Assembly (NCBI RefSeq): GCF_040095835.1
Contig: NZ_JBBMFT010000001.1
Coordinates: 124,001 to 188,000, forward strand
Direction of reading: 5' to 3'
DNA: 64,000 bases
Origin: Flavonifractor hominis
GTDB taxonomy: Bacteria; Bacillota; Clostridia; Oscillospirales; Oscillospiraceae
Positions within the stretch are counted from its first letter, which is position 1. Each line of letters begins with the position of its first letter. Shown piece by piece: positions 16,899 to 24,742 of the stretch. Position numbers and translations under genes: made by a program. Below the pieces are notes generated by a model that ran no database searches, was not told the DNA's origin, and saw nothing but the letters and a program-made list of their open reading frames with translations.

Positions 16899-17571
16899 TG
16901 CCCCACACCACCTTCAAATATTCCGGTTCTTTTGGATTGAGTTCTATTTTTTCGCGAATGCGGCGGATATGCACCATGACTGTGTTCTCCGTGGCATAGG
17001 CCTCTTCGTTCCACACCCGGCGATAGATCTCCTCGGCGGGAAAGACTCGCCCCAGGTTGCGCATAAGCAGATCCACGATCTTCAGCTCCGTGGCGGTAAG
17101 CCGTACCGGCTCTCCATCCACCAGCAGGGTGTGTTCTTCCGGCCGGTAGCGCAGCCGCCCGTTGATGATTTCACGCCCCTGAGCGGCGGCATTCACGTCC
17201 CCCAACTGAGTGTACCGGCGCAATTGGCTGCGGACCCGTGCCACCAGCTCCTGGGGGTGGAACGGTTTGGCCACATAGTCGTCCGCCCCCATGGAAAGCC
17301 CCAGGATCTTATCGGAATCCTCGCTTTTGGCCGATAGGACGATGATGGGCAGATTGCGCTGTTCCCGGATGCGCAGCACGGCGGACAGTCCGTCCAGTTT
17401 GGGCATCATCACGTCGATGAGGATCAGCCGCAGGGATGGTTCCAGAGCCAAATCCAGCGCCTGCATGCCGTTGTATGCCTTCAGTACCCGGTAGCCCTCT
17501 TTTTCCAGCAGGATGGCGATGGCATTGACGATCTCCGGATCGTCATCCACCACCAGAATACACTCGTTCAT
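16873..17571 (-). CDS. OmpR-family response regulator
   Basis: This 232-residue regulator has a receiver domain (about 1-118) with the acidic pocket (VVDDDPE), the phospho-accepting Asp in LILIDVMMPKLDG (near residue 53) and the conserved Lys in VAKPF. A linker and an OmpR/PhoB winged helix follow (about 135-230, with TATELKIVDLLMRNLGRVF and YKIEKH at the end). GGAGGG lies upstream of the ATG. The gene overlaps its kinase by 26 nt, so the pair is coupled. Targets are not visible; the MacAB-like and ABC exporters nearby are possible but unproven. Confidence 0.93.
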   Translation of the reverse strand: MNECILVVDDDPEIVNAIAILLEKEGYRVLKAYNGMQALDLALEPSLRLILIDVMMPKLDGLSAVLRIREQRNLPIIVLSAKSEDSDKILGLSMGADDYVAKPFHPQELVARVRSQLRRYTQLGDVNAAAQGREIINGRLRYRPEEHTLLVDGEPVRLTATELKIVDLLMRNLGRVFPAEEIYRRVWNEEAYATENTVMVHIRRIREKIELNPKEPEYLKVVWGIGYKIEKH

Positions 17572-17652
17572 GACAGCTCCCTCCTTATGTCATGTCTATA
17601 GTAACCGTTCCATCTGACGAACCGGCAGATAAAATTCTGACAAATCTCTTAC

Positions 17653-17682
17653 AATATAGCATGTCCTGCCAACGGAGGGCAA
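17653..17682 (-). promoter_or_regulatory. Putative promoter of the two-component operon
   Basis: On the minus strand TTGCCC and TATATT are separated by 18 nt, and TGC precedes the -10 to give an extended element. The leader is about 75 nt. Confidence 0.4.
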
Positions 17683-17687
17683 GAAAA

Positions 17688-17713
17688 AGCGGCGCGCCGG
17701 AGGGCGCGCCGCT
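17688..17713 (-). terminator. Terminator of the fhs-fchA-folD operon
   Basis: A perfect 11-bp GC-rich stem (17688-17698 with 17703-17713) has a 4-nt loop and is followed on the minus strand by TTTTTCTT. Confidence 0.88.
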
Positions 17714-17726
17714 TGGCCTATGCGGT

Positions 17727-18581
17727 TCAGTTGTTGGAAGTTCGCTCGGCTGCCTCCACGACATGGCGGGCCAGCACCGAGGTGGTGACGGCCCCAACAC
17801 CTCCGGGAACCGGAGTGATGGCGTCTACCAGGGCTGAGGCTGCGGCAAAATCCACGTCGCCCACCAGGTTTCCATCCGCGTCCACGTTGATGCCCACGTC
17901 GATGACTACCTGACCGGGGGCAAGACAGTCGGCGCCAATAGCGCCTGCCCGGCCCACTGCGGCCACCAGCACATCTGCCCGGCGGCACTCGGCGGCCAGG
18001 TCGGCGGTACGGGTGTGGCAGAGGGTGACCGTGGCGTTTTCATGCAGCAGCAGCATGGCTGCCGGACGACCGATGACCAAACTGCGGCCTACCACCACCG
18101 CACGTTTGCCCGTCAGGTCATAGCCGTAGTGGCGCAACAGTTCCAGGCAGGCCTGGGCAGTACATGGGGGAAAACCCTGCCCGCGGCCCGTAAATACCCC
18201 GGCCAAAGAGCCGGCGGTAATACCGTCCACATCTTTGGCGGGGGAGAGGGCAGCGCATACCGCCTCCTCATCCATGTGGCGGGGGAGGGGACGGAACAGG
18301 AGACAACCGTGGATTCCGGGGTCCGTATTGACCTGCTGAATCACCTTTAACAAGTCCTGCTGAGAGGAATCTTCTGGCAGGATAAATTGCTTTACAGCAA
18401 TGCCGATGGCCTGACATCGCTTCAGTGCGCCCCGCTCATAGGAGAGGTCCTCCGGCCGCTGACCTACCCGAACAATGGCCAGAGTGGGGGTGACGCCGCG
18501 GGCGATTAGCTGTTCGGTCCGGGCAGTCAGCTGCCCGGTGAGGGCGGCGGCGACCGGCGCGCCCTTCCAGAGCTCTGCCAT
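17727..18581 (-). CDS. folD: Methylene-THF dehydrogenase / methenyl-THF cyclohydrolase
   Basis: FolD interconverts methylene-, methenyl- and formyl-tetrahydrofolate, usually with NADP+. The 284-residue protein has the VRVGQRPEDLSYERGALKRC segment, which contains a Tyr and a Lys matching the catalytic YxxxK region. It also has the GCLLFRPLPRHMDE folate-binding segment and VVVGRSLVIGRPAAMLL for the nucleotide. I chose the ATG at 18581, overlapping the fchA stop as TGATG, over an upstream TTG at 18587. As the last gene of fhs-fchA-folD it belongs to the tetrahydrofolate C1 pathway. Confidence 0.95.
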   Translation of the reverse strand: MAELWKGAPVAAALTGQLTARTEQLIARGVTPTLAIVRVGQRPEDLSYERGALKRCQAIGIAVKQFILPEDSSQQDLLKVIQQVNTDPGIHGCLLFRPLPRHMDEEAVCAALSPAKDVDGITAGSLAGVFTGRGQGFPPCTAQACLELLRHYGYDLTGKRAVVVGRSLVIGRPAAMLLLHENATVTLCHTRTADLAAECRRADVLVAAVGRAGAIGADCLAPGQVVIDVGINVDADGNLVGDVDFAAASALVDAITPVPGGVGAVTTSVLARHVVEAAERTSNN

Positions 18582-19198
18582 CAGCAATACCCCCCCATTA
18601 CCGTCTCATAGACCTGTTCGGCGATCTGTCGGTGCTCTTCCACCAGCGCGTCTACCACGGCGTTCATGGCCTGGGCGTAGTCTAGGTCGGTCATGCTTTT
18701 GGTGTTGACCTTTACGTTCAGGGCCGCGCCGTACAGTGCACTCCAGCAGAAAACCACGCCGGTGCCCACGTCCGAGCGCATCAGTACGCTGCCCTTTTCC
18801 AGCATATCTCTGTGAAGCTTAATTGCTTCACAGCTTAGACGAAGAATTTCCATGGGAGTAGCCGCCGCTTGTTTCAGGCAGACCTCCAGCCGCTCCGTCC
18901 GATCCGGCTCGTCCTTGGGGATGGAGTAGGCTTTGGAGAGGGGTTCAAAGGCAGCGGCATCCTCATCCACCAGCGCCAGAAGTCTGGTGCGGATAGCCTC
19001 GGCCCGGTCCATCAGTGCCCGGACATCAGGTTCGACTGCCGCATATTTCGGCTTGCCCAGGGTGTAATTGCCTACCATGGTGCATAGGGCGGTGCCCAAA
19101 GCGCCCACCAGGGCGGAGGCACCGCCGCCGCCGGGGACGGGGGCCTTAGCGGCCAACGCGTCGAGAAACGCGCCGCAGCTTTGCTGTGCGGTATCCAT
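18581..19198 (-). CDS. fchA: Cyclodeaminase/cyclohydrolase family protein
   Basis: This family includes methenyl-THF cyclohydrolase (FchA) and formimino-THF cyclodeaminase. The 205-residue helical protein carries the family signature APVPGGGGASALVGALGTAL near the start and the RSDVGTGVVF segment later. The ATG at 19198 is preceded by AAAGGAGG; a frame beginning at 19249 runs into the fhs end. Lying between fhs and folD, it most likely acts on methenyl-THF. FolD also has cyclohydrolase activity, so the two may be redundant, or FchA may serve another formimino substrate. Confidence 0.88.
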   Translation of the reverse strand: MDTAQQSCGAFLDALAAKAPVPGGGGASALVGALGTALCTMVGNYTLGKPKYAAVEPDVRALMDRAEAIRTRLLALVDEDAAAFEPLSKAYSIPKDEPDRTERLEVCLKQAAATPMEILRLSCEAIKLHRDMLEKGSVLMRSDVGTGVVFCWSALYGAALNVKVNTKSMTDLDYAQAMNAVVDALVEEHRQIAEQVYETVMGGYC

Positions 19199-19211
19199 TG
19201 GCAGACCTCCT

Positions 19212-20888
19212 TTAAAACAGGCCGGAGATCTTCCCGTTAGCATCCACATCTACCTTCTCGGCAGCGGGGACCTTGGGAAGGCCGGGCATGGTCATAATAT
19301 CCCCGGTGAGGGCCACCAGGAAGCCCGCGCCGGCGCTGACCTTCAAGTTGCGTACCGTCACGGTAAAGCCCTCCGGAGCGCCCAGCAGAGTGGCGTCGTC
19401 AGAGAAAGAATACTGGGTCTTGGCCATGCAGATGGGCAGGCCGCCAAAGCCAAGGGCGGTCAGTTCCGCCGCCTGCTTTTTGGCAGCGTTGGTGAGTACC
19501 ACGCCATCGCCGTGATAGACGTTTCGGACGATGGCATTGAGCTTATCTTCGATGGACTGCTCCAGATCGTAAGCAAAGGAGAAGTGGTTGGGCTCCTCGC
19601 ACAGACGGATGACCTCGCGGGCCAGCGCCATGCCGCCCTCGCCGCCCTTGGCCCACACTTCGCTGAGGGCCACATTGACCCCAAGGGCCCGGCATTTGTC
19701 TTCTACCAGTTTCAGCTCGGCCTCGGTGTCGGTGGGGAAGCGGTTGATGGCCACCACACAGGGCAGACCATAGACCGTGGTGATGTTCTCCACATGGCGC
19801 AGCAGGTTGGGCAGGCCCTTTTCCAGAGCCTCCAGATTTTCATTGCCCAGCTCCGCCTTGGCCACGCCGCCGTGGTGCTTGAGAGCGCGGACGGTGGCTA
19901 CGACTACCACCGCGGAGGGATGCAGATCCGCCAGACGGCACTTGATGTCCAGGAATTTCTCGGCACCCAGATCCGCGCCGAAGCCGGCCTCGGTAATGGC
20001 ATAGTCGCCCATCTTCAGGGCCACCCGGGTAGCCATCACGGAGTTGCAGCCGTGGGCAATGTTGGCGAAAGGACCGCCGTGGATAAAGGCAGGAGTGCCC
20101 TCCAGCGTCTGGACCAGGTTGGGCTTGATGGCGTCCTTAAGTAGGGCGGCCATGGCGCCCTCGGCCTTCAGGTCGTGGGCGGTAATGGGGGCACCGGAGC
20201 GGTTGTAGGCCACTACCATACGGCCCAGCCGGGCCTTCAGATCGGCCAGACCGTCGGCCAGGCAGAGTACGGCCATAATCTCGCTGGCCACTGTGATGTC
20301 AAAGCCGTCCTCCCGAGGCACGCCGTTGACCTTGCCGCCCAGGCCGCACACGATGTTGCGCAGCTGACGGTCGTTCATGTCCACGCAGCGCTTCCAGGTG
20401 ATGCGCCGCACGTCGATGTCCAGGGTGTTGCCCTGCTGGATGTGGTTGTCCAGCATGGCGGCCAGCAGGTTGTTGGCCGCGCCGATGGCGTGAAAGTCGC
20501 CGGTGAAGTGAAGGTTGATGTCCTCCATGGGGACTACCTGAGCGTAACCGCCGCCGGCTGCGCCGCCCTTGACGCCGAACACGGGACCCAGGCTGGGTTC
20601 CCGCAGGGCCACGACGGTGTTTTTGCCGAGACGGCGCATGCCGTCGGCCAGACCAACGGTGGTGGTGGTCTTGCCCTCGCCGGCGGGAGTGGGATTGATG
20701 GCGGTGACCAGGATCAATTTTCCGTCCGGCCGCCCGGCGCGGTCGGCCAGCAGCCGCAGGTCGATTTTGGCCTTATAGCGTCCATAGTACTCCAGATAGG
20801 ATTCGTCCACGCCGGCAACAGCGGCGATCTCCTGGATGGGCTTCATCTGACAAGCCTGGGCGATCTCAATATCCGACTTCACTTCCAT
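19212..20888 (-). CDS. fhs: Formate--tetrahydrofolate ligase
   Basis: Fhs makes 10-formyl-THF from formate, ATP and THF. The 558-residue protein is full length, with the ATP loop TPAGEGKTTTTVGL (about 67-80), REPSLGPVFGVKGGAAGGGYAQV, and the FHAIGAANNLLAAMLDNH segment. GGAGTGTC precedes the ATG. As the first gene of the operon with fchA and folD it provides the entry to the methyl-branch reactions used for reductive C1 metabolism or purine synthesis. CO dehydrogenase/acetyl-CoA synthase genes are not in the window, so full Wood-Ljungdahl acetogenesis cannot be claimed. Confidence 0.97.
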   Translation of the reverse strand: MEVKSDIEIAQACQMKPIQEIAAVAGVDESYLEYYGRYKAKIDLRLLADRAGRPDGKLILVTAINPTPAGEGKTTTTVGLADGMRRLGKNTVVALREPSLGPVFGVKGGAAGGGYAQVVPMEDINLHFTGDFHAIGAANNLLAAMLDNHIQQGNTLDIDVRRITWKRCVDMNDRQLRNIVCGLGGKVNGVPREDGFDITVASEIMAVLCLADGLADLKARLGRMVVAYNRSGAPITAHDLKAEGAMAALLKDAIKPNLVQTLEGTPAFIHGGPFANIAHGCNSVMATRVALKMGDYAITEAGFGADLGAEKFLDIKCRLADLHPSAVVVVATVRALKHHGGVAKAELGNENLEALEKGLPNLLRHVENITTVYGLPCVVAINRFPTDTEAELKLVEDKCRALGVNVALSEVWAKGGEGGMALAREVIRLCEEPNHFSFAYDLEQSIEDKLNAIVRNVYHGDGVVLTNAAKKQAAELTALGFGGLPICMAKTQYSFSDDATLLGAPEGFTVTVRNLKVSAGAGFLVALTGDIMTMPGLPKVPAAEKVDVDANGKISGLF

Positions 20889-20971
20889 GATGACACTCCT
20901 TTGCTTTCATAAAAACACAGGGAAGATGACGGTTTCTCCGGCATCTCCCCCCGTTCAAAAAACTTATTTTT

Positions 20972-21000
20972 ATGGTAACATCCTTTGTTTTCCTTGTCAA
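20972..21000 (-). promoter_or_regulatory. fhs: Promoter of the fhs operon
   Basis: On the minus strand TTGACA and TACCAT are separated by 17 nt, about 80 nt before the fhs start. I saw no known riboswitch in the leader. Confidence 0.55.
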
Positions 21001-21048
21001 CCAGACGAAAAAAGAGGTGGAAACAAAAAGAATCAGTTTCCAGATGGC

Positions 21049-21696
21049 TCAGAGCAGCCCGCGGATCATTGGGGCCAGGGCCTCCGCCACGGCCTGGTGT
21101 CCATCGGAAGCCATGTGTAGCTGATCGGCACCGGGGCCAGCTACGGCGGCGGCATCCAGAAACGCACAGCCGCAGCTTTCCGCCAGAGCGCGATAACGGG
21201 GACCCAATTCCATGGACATGGCTCTGGAAGCATCGTCAAACATGGTGAAACTGCTGTGAGCGATCTCTGTACCGATATGGATGGGGGCAAGCAGCAGAAT
21301 CTGAGGGGCAGACATGACGGGGCCGTAATCAAAGCGCCGCACGGTGTCGATCAGCCGTGCCATGCCCAGAGTGCTGGTGGCGGCATTGGCGGGCAGGTGG
21401 CTTTTGCAGTCGTTGGTGCCCAGGGCAAGGATCACCAGGTCCAATGGTTTGTGGCTTTGGAGGGCTACCGGCAGGAAACGCAGACCATTCCGGTTGTCCT
21501 CCAGCGGGTCGTCCCATACTGTATTGCGTCCGCCCATGCCCTCTTCAATGACACGGTAATCCTCCCCCAGCAGGTGTTGAAGGCGGCCGGTCCAGCGCAC
21601 CTGGTAGGGATGGCGCTGGCCGGGATGATCCGGGTCGGAGCCAAAGGTATTGGAATCTCCGTAACAGAGAATGTGTTTAAGCGGCTTGTGTTCCAT
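21049..21696 (-). CDS. SGNH/GDSL-type hydrolase
   Basis: This 215-residue serine hydrolase resembles arylesterase/acyl-hydrolase members of the SGNH family. The four blocks are present: GDSN with the catalytic Ser (ILCYGDSNTFG, about 9-19), a Gly block (EEGMGGRNTVWDD), GTND (LALGTNDCKS), and the C-terminal D-x-x-H (SDGHQAVAEAL). No signal peptide is seen, so it is cytoplasmic and probably deacylates a small ester. It is monocistronic between the fhs promoter and the tRNA-Arg terminator. The physiological substrate is unknown. Confidence 0.88.
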   Translation of the reverse strand: MEHKPLKHILCYGDSNTFGSDPDHPGQRHPYQVRWTGRLQHLLGEDYRVIEEGMGGRNTVWDDPLEDNRNGLRFLPVALQSHKPLDLVILALGTNDCKSHLPANAATSTLGMARLIDTVRRFDYGPVMSAPQILLLAPIHIGTEIAHSSFTMFDDASRAMSMELGPRYRALAESCGCAFLDAAAVAGPGADQLHMASDGHQAVAEALAPMIRGLL

Positions 21697-21750
21697 GTCC
21701 GTTTCGTTCCTTTCTGGTGCGGTGATGTGCGTCTAAAAAACGATATTTTT

Positions 21751-21779
21751 AGTATACCATGATGCAGGCGGTAATGAAA
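21751..21779 (-). promoter_or_regulatory. Promoter of the SGNH hydrolase gene
   Basis: On the minus strand TTTCAT and TATACT are separated by 17 nt, about 55 nt before the start codon. Confidence 0.45.
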
Positions 21780-21780
21780 T

Positions 21781-21814
21781 AAAAAAGCCGGAGTAAGCAA
21801 AAACGCTTACTCCG
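21781..21814 (-). terminator. Terminator of tRNA-Arg
   Basis: A perfect 10-bp stem (21789-21798 with 21805-21814) is followed on the minus strand by GCTTTTTT, starting 3 nt after the tRNA CCA end. Confidence 0.9.
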
Positions 21815-21816
21815 AC

Positions 21817-21893
21817 TGGTACGGCTGAAGGGATTCGAACCCCCGACCTTTTGGTTCGTAGCCAAACACTCTATCCAACTGAGCTACAGCCGC
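21817..21893 (-). tRNA. tRNA-Arg(ACG)
   Basis: The minus strand folds into a complete 77-nt tRNA. The acceptor GCGGCTG pairs with CAGCCGT (first pair G-U). The D arm is GCTC/GAGT-like with AGTTGGATA in the loop, the anticodon stem TTTGG/CCAAA holds loop CTACGAA (anticodon ACG), and the T arm has GTTCGAATC. The encoded end is A-CCA. ACG is modified to ICG and reads CGU, CGC and CGA arginine codons. Promoter and terminator flank it closely, so it is a single-gene unit. I saw no repeated tRNA 3' end that would mark an integrated element. Confidence 0.97.
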
Positions 21894-21914
21894 ATGTCTC
21901 ACGACAGCTTAATA

Positions 21915-21943
21915 ATAATAGCACAGCTTGAAATAAAATGCAA
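21915..21943 (-). promoter_or_regulatory. Promoter of tRNA-Arg
   Basis: On the minus strand TTGCAT and TATTAT are separated by 17 nt, about 20 nt upstream of the mature tRNA 5' end. Confidence 0.65.
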
Positions 21944-21960
21944 GAGAAATTTTTAAAAAC

Positions 21961-21992
21961 TAAAAAACGCGCCTCTGAATATCAGAAGCGCG
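21961..21992 (-). terminator. Intrinsic terminator downstream of the GH18 gene
   Basis: CGCGC-N-TCTGA (21968-21978) pairs with TCAGA-N-GCGCG (21982-21992), with one internal C/A mismatch. On the minus strand the stem is followed by TTTTTTAGTTTTT. Confidence 0.8.
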
Positions 21993-22115
21993 GAATTTTT
22001 GGTCTGTCCCTCCCGCAGGGAGCGGCTGCCGCCCTGCAGGAGGAACAGTGCAAATGTGCTCATAGAAGAGAGAAGAGAGAGAAGAAAACGGAGGTCATAT
22101 CCAATCAATTTGACT
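21961..22115 (-). ncRNA. Candidate small RNA between the GH18 gene and tRNA-Arg
   Basis: On the minus strand TGG-TATGAT (22130-22122) is an extended -10 element, and about 150 nt downstream there is a strong terminator. The interval has no convincing ORF: a 69-codon frame lacks a ribosome site. It contains a CU-rich stretch (about 22062-22090), CCTCC motifs complementary to Shine-Dalgarno sequences, and a strong hairpin (22010-22020 with 22032-22042). This may be a regulatory RNA or simply the 3' end of the GH18 transcript. Confidence 0.3.
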
Positions 22116-22202
22116 GTGTTTATCATACCAGACTTTGGACGGAAGTGATGAACCGTTTTCAAACTTACTGTGAACGAATTATGAACGCTAAAAGCGACAC
22201 AA

Positions 22203-23483
22203 TTAGAGCGTGCGTATGTGGTACAGGGCGTTCAGAACCCGCCAGTTTTGTGGGAAAGGCCGCATCAAATTCCAGTATCCCGGGCCGATAAGACCGTATT
22301 CACCAATTAGGGCCAGTTTGGCCTGAATGCTGCGGGCATCTTCAAACCAGACCTCGTGTTCCACTCCGGAGGCGTCCCGATAGCGGTACCAGGGGGCCTG
22401 TGCATAGGTGCTGTACTGGATCTGGGCGCCATATTGCACGGCCCGCTCCACTGCCTGCTGGGGCGAGATCGATTGGGCCTTGCTCTTACCCTGAATAAAA
22501 GGAAGGGGCCAGTCGTAACCATAAGCAGGCACGCCAAGCCAGATCTTGCTGGCAGGAATCTCTGACAGGGCATATTCTACCACTTGGCGGACATTGGGCA
22601 GGGGAGCCACCGCCATGGGAGGGCCATAGGTGTAGCCCCATTCATAGGTCATGAGCAGGACCTGGTCCACTGCTGCGCCGATGGCGCGAAAATCATGTCC
22701 TTCGTAAAGTGTGCCGCGCTGATCGGCAGAAATTTTGGGTGCAAGCGCTGCGATGACCGGATATCCCAGCGGGTTCAGACGGTCAGATAGTTGACGCAAG
22801 AAATCGGCATAGGCTCCGGCATCCTCCGCGTAGACATACTCAAAGTCCACGTCCAGTCCGCGGTATCCCTTTTCACGGATTGTGTTTACAACCTGATCAA
22901 TCAGAGTGGAACGTGCAGCGGTGTCGGTGAATATGGCGTGTGCCAATGCATTGGAGAAGCCACCTTCCTCGGTTAGGGTGGACAGATGCATCAGCGGTGC
23001 CACGTCACCTTGCATGGCCGCGGTAATCAGAGCCCGGTCGTCCAGCTCTACTAGGTTCCCGTCCGGTGTAAAGCCATAGGTAAAGGGTGTCAGCCCGGAC
23101 AGATAGGGGAGGACAGAGCGCAGCAGAGCAGGGTTGATGTAGGGATAGGCGTATCCGTTGACGGACAGGGTTTCCTCCGGAACGCTGTCATAGGTGATCA
23201 CCAAGGTCTGTCCGGGATAGAGTGCGGGATCTCCACCCAGGATCGGATTGTTGCGGTAGAGCTGGCGCAGGGAGATCCCATAGCGCCGGGCAATACCGGA
23301 GGCAGTCTCGCCGGCGCGGACCGTGTGAGTCTGGCGTGGAAACTGGACGACCAACGCCTGCCCCACAGCAAGGCGGGCGGCGTGTTCCAGGTCATTGTCC
23401 AGAATAATTTGGGACATGGGAACGCCATACTCCAGGGCGATGCGGTAAACGCTGTCTCCGGGCTGTACAATATGGATCAGCAT
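22203..23483 (-). CDS. LysM-GH18 spore peptidoglycan hydrolase (YaaH/SleL-like)
   Basis: This 426-residue protein has two N-terminal LysM repeats (about 2-48 and 52-97, with QPGDSVYRIALEYGV and RAGETASGIARRYGI) and a glycoside hydrolase 18 barrel (about 105-425). The catalytic DxxDxDxE appears as GLDVDFEYV near residue 225. It lacks a signal peptide. That is the plan of Bacillus YaaH and SleL/CwlF, coat-localised N-acetylglucosaminidases active on cortex fragments during germination. It sits 9 nt after an amidase gene, so the two probably form a lytic operon. Spore localisation is inferred from the family and the missing secretion signal. Confidence 0.88.
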   Translation of the reverse strand: MLIHIVQPGDSVYRIALEYGVPMSQIILDNDLEHAARLAVGQALVVQFPRQTHTVRAGETASGIARRYGISLRQLYRNNPILGGDPALYPGQTLVITYDSVPEETLSVNGYAYPYINPALLRSVLPYLSGLTPFTYGFTPDGNLVELDDRALITAAMQGDVAPLMHLSTLTEEGGFSNALAHAIFTDTAARSTLIDQVVNTIREKGYRGLDVDFEYVYAEDAGAYADFLRQLSDRLNPLGYPVIAALAPKISADQRGTLYEGHDFRAIGAAVDQVLLMTYEWGYTYGPPMAVAPLPNVRQVVEYALSEIPASKIWLGVPAYGYDWPLPFIQGKSKAQSISPQQAVERAVQYGAQIQYSTYAQAPWYRYRDASGVEHEVWFEDARSIQAKLALIGEYGLIGPGYWNLMRPFPQNWRVLNALYHIRTL

Positions 23484-23492
23484 GGCAGAGCC

Positions 23493-24233
23493 TCAAATTA
23501 GGGTTACGAAATCGGCGCTGGCCCAGCCTACGATGCCGTCAAAGCGCACCACATACCAGTTTTCCCACTGATTGAGTACAGTCAGCCGGGCCCCGTCATA
23601 GGCCCGGGCCAAAACGGCCGAGGATGTGTTGGGCTTATCCCGTATGTTCAGATAGCCCCAGGAGACATCTACTACGGCTGGGCGTGGGGATTGGGGCAGC
23701 AGGAAGGGGAGACCGAAGAACTCCGTCAGGGAAAGCACCAGATTCCGGGCGATGGCATCCAGGTTATTTTGTACCCAGGCAGCGTCGTCTGGGTTGTCAT
23801 GATAGCCCAGTTCCAGGAATACCGAGGGGGCCCGTACCCGACGGACCTCGCCGATAGAGGTAGTGGGTTCGGCACGTACCAGATTGGGAAGAGGATAAAC
23901 GGTTTTCAAACCGTTGGCAATCAGCTCAGCCGCCTCTCGACCCTGCGCAGAACCGGGGTAGAAAAAGACCAATACGCCGCGCACCTGCCCATACCGGTCC
24001 TCTGGGGCCGCATTGGAGTGGAGGGCCAGATGCAGATCGTAATTGCCGGCGTTGGAGGCCCGGATGGACGAGGCAGCCGTCATATCCGGAGTATTTCGGC
24101 TGTAGCGAATGCCGGAGGCGGTGAGGTAGGGCTCCATAGCGTCTGCCAGCCGGTTCATCCAAGCCTCTTCCGTGCCGCCATTGACATAAAAATTATTTTC
24201 CTGCGTGGAAGGGGAAAGATAAATGATGGGCAT
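23493..24233 (-). CDS. N-acetylmuramoyl-L-alanine amidase with SH3-like domain
   Basis: The 246-residue protein has an Amidase_3 domain (about 1-175) with conserved metal and catalytic positions in HLALHSNAA and the VFLELGYHDN segment (Glu near residue 150), then a bacterial SH3-like domain (about 185-245, with GYLNIRDKPNTSSAV). The usual first zinc histidine region at the N-terminus is shortened, so zinc ligation should be checked. The ATG at 24233 has AAAGGAGG upstream; the longer frame to 24437 is not supported. There is no signal peptide, matching the downstream GH18 enzyme and suggesting mother-cell synthesis. A CATACGAT at 24255-24262 (minus strand) is a possible sporulation -10. Confidence 0.82.
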   Translation of the reverse strand: MPIIYLSPSTQENNFYVNGGTEEAWMNRLADAMEPYLTASGIRYSRNTPDMTAASSIRASNAGNYDLHLALHSNAAPEDRYGQVRGVLVFFYPGSAQGREAAELIANGLKTVYPLPNLVRAEPTTSIGEVRRVRAPSVFLELGYHDNPDDAAWVQNNLDAIARNLVLSLTEFFGLPFLLPQSPRPAVVDVSWGYLNIRDKPNTSSAVLARAYDGARLTVLNQWENWYVVRFDGIVGWASADFVTLI

Positions 24234-24300
24234 GGGAATACCTCCTTTTATCCCATCGTATGCGCAAAAGCGGCGGTGTGATAACCGGAGTAAAAAAGAC

Positions 24301-24329
24301 TTGACGAATGGTAGGAATTCTGTTATCCT
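24301..24329 (+). promoter_or_regulatory. trxA: Promoter of the trxA-trxB-rrf2-ccdA operon
   Basis: TTGACG and TATCCT are separated by 17 nt, about 65 nt before trxA. Confidence 0.65.
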
Positions 24330-24397
24330 AACCATAGAAATGTAACTAGAAAAAATACAGTTAGAGAAGACAAATAAAAGCGAAAGGATGTTGTACC

Positions 24398-24724
24398 ATG
24401 GCAGCGATGGAATTGACGAAGGAACACTTTGAGGCATTGGTGCTGGAGGCTGACAGGCCGGTTTTGGTGGATTTTTGGGCGCCTTGGTGCGGCTATTGCC
24501 GGCGGATCGGGCCGGCCCTGGACCAGATCGCGGCGCAGTATGCGGACAAGCTGACCGTGTATAAGGTCAACGTGGATGAACAGCCCGAGCTGGAAGAGCG
24601 CTTTGCGGTGGAGACCATTCCTACACTGCTGCTTTTCCAGGGGGGCAAGGCGGGCCAGCCGTTGGTTGCGCCTGGATCTAAGGCTCAGATTGTAGAGTGG
24701 CTGGGTACCCAGCAAGTGCAGTAA
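24398..24724 (+). CDS. trxA: Thioredoxin with CGYC active site
   Basis: This 108-residue thioredoxin has the fold markers VLVDFWAPWCGYC (cysteines at 31 and 34), KVNVDEQPELEERF and the cis-Pro segment VETIPTLLLF. The active site is Cys-Gly-Tyr-Cys instead of the usual Cys-Gly-Pro-Cys; this position tunes redox potential, so the protein may be more oxidising or specialised. It is followed by thioredoxin reductase after 18 nt. Together they pass NADPH electrons to protein disulfides, and here plausibly to the membrane CcdA fusion encoded in the same operon. Confidence 0.94.
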   Translation: MAAMELTKEHFEALVLEADRPVLVDFWAPWCGYCRRIGPALDQIAAQYADKLTVYKVNVDEQPELEERFAVETIPTLLLFQGGKAGQPLVAPGSKAQIVEWLGTQQVQ

Positions 24725-24742
24725 GGAAACGGAGGGAGCGGA

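Noticed and set aside
21817..21893. tRNA-Arg as an integration site for a mobile element.
   Set aside because: No duplicated tRNA 3' end and no integrase gene are seen in the window.
21953..22162. 69-codon minus-strand frame upstream of the tRNA.
   Set aside because: It has no ribosome site, and a strong terminator lies within its last codons.
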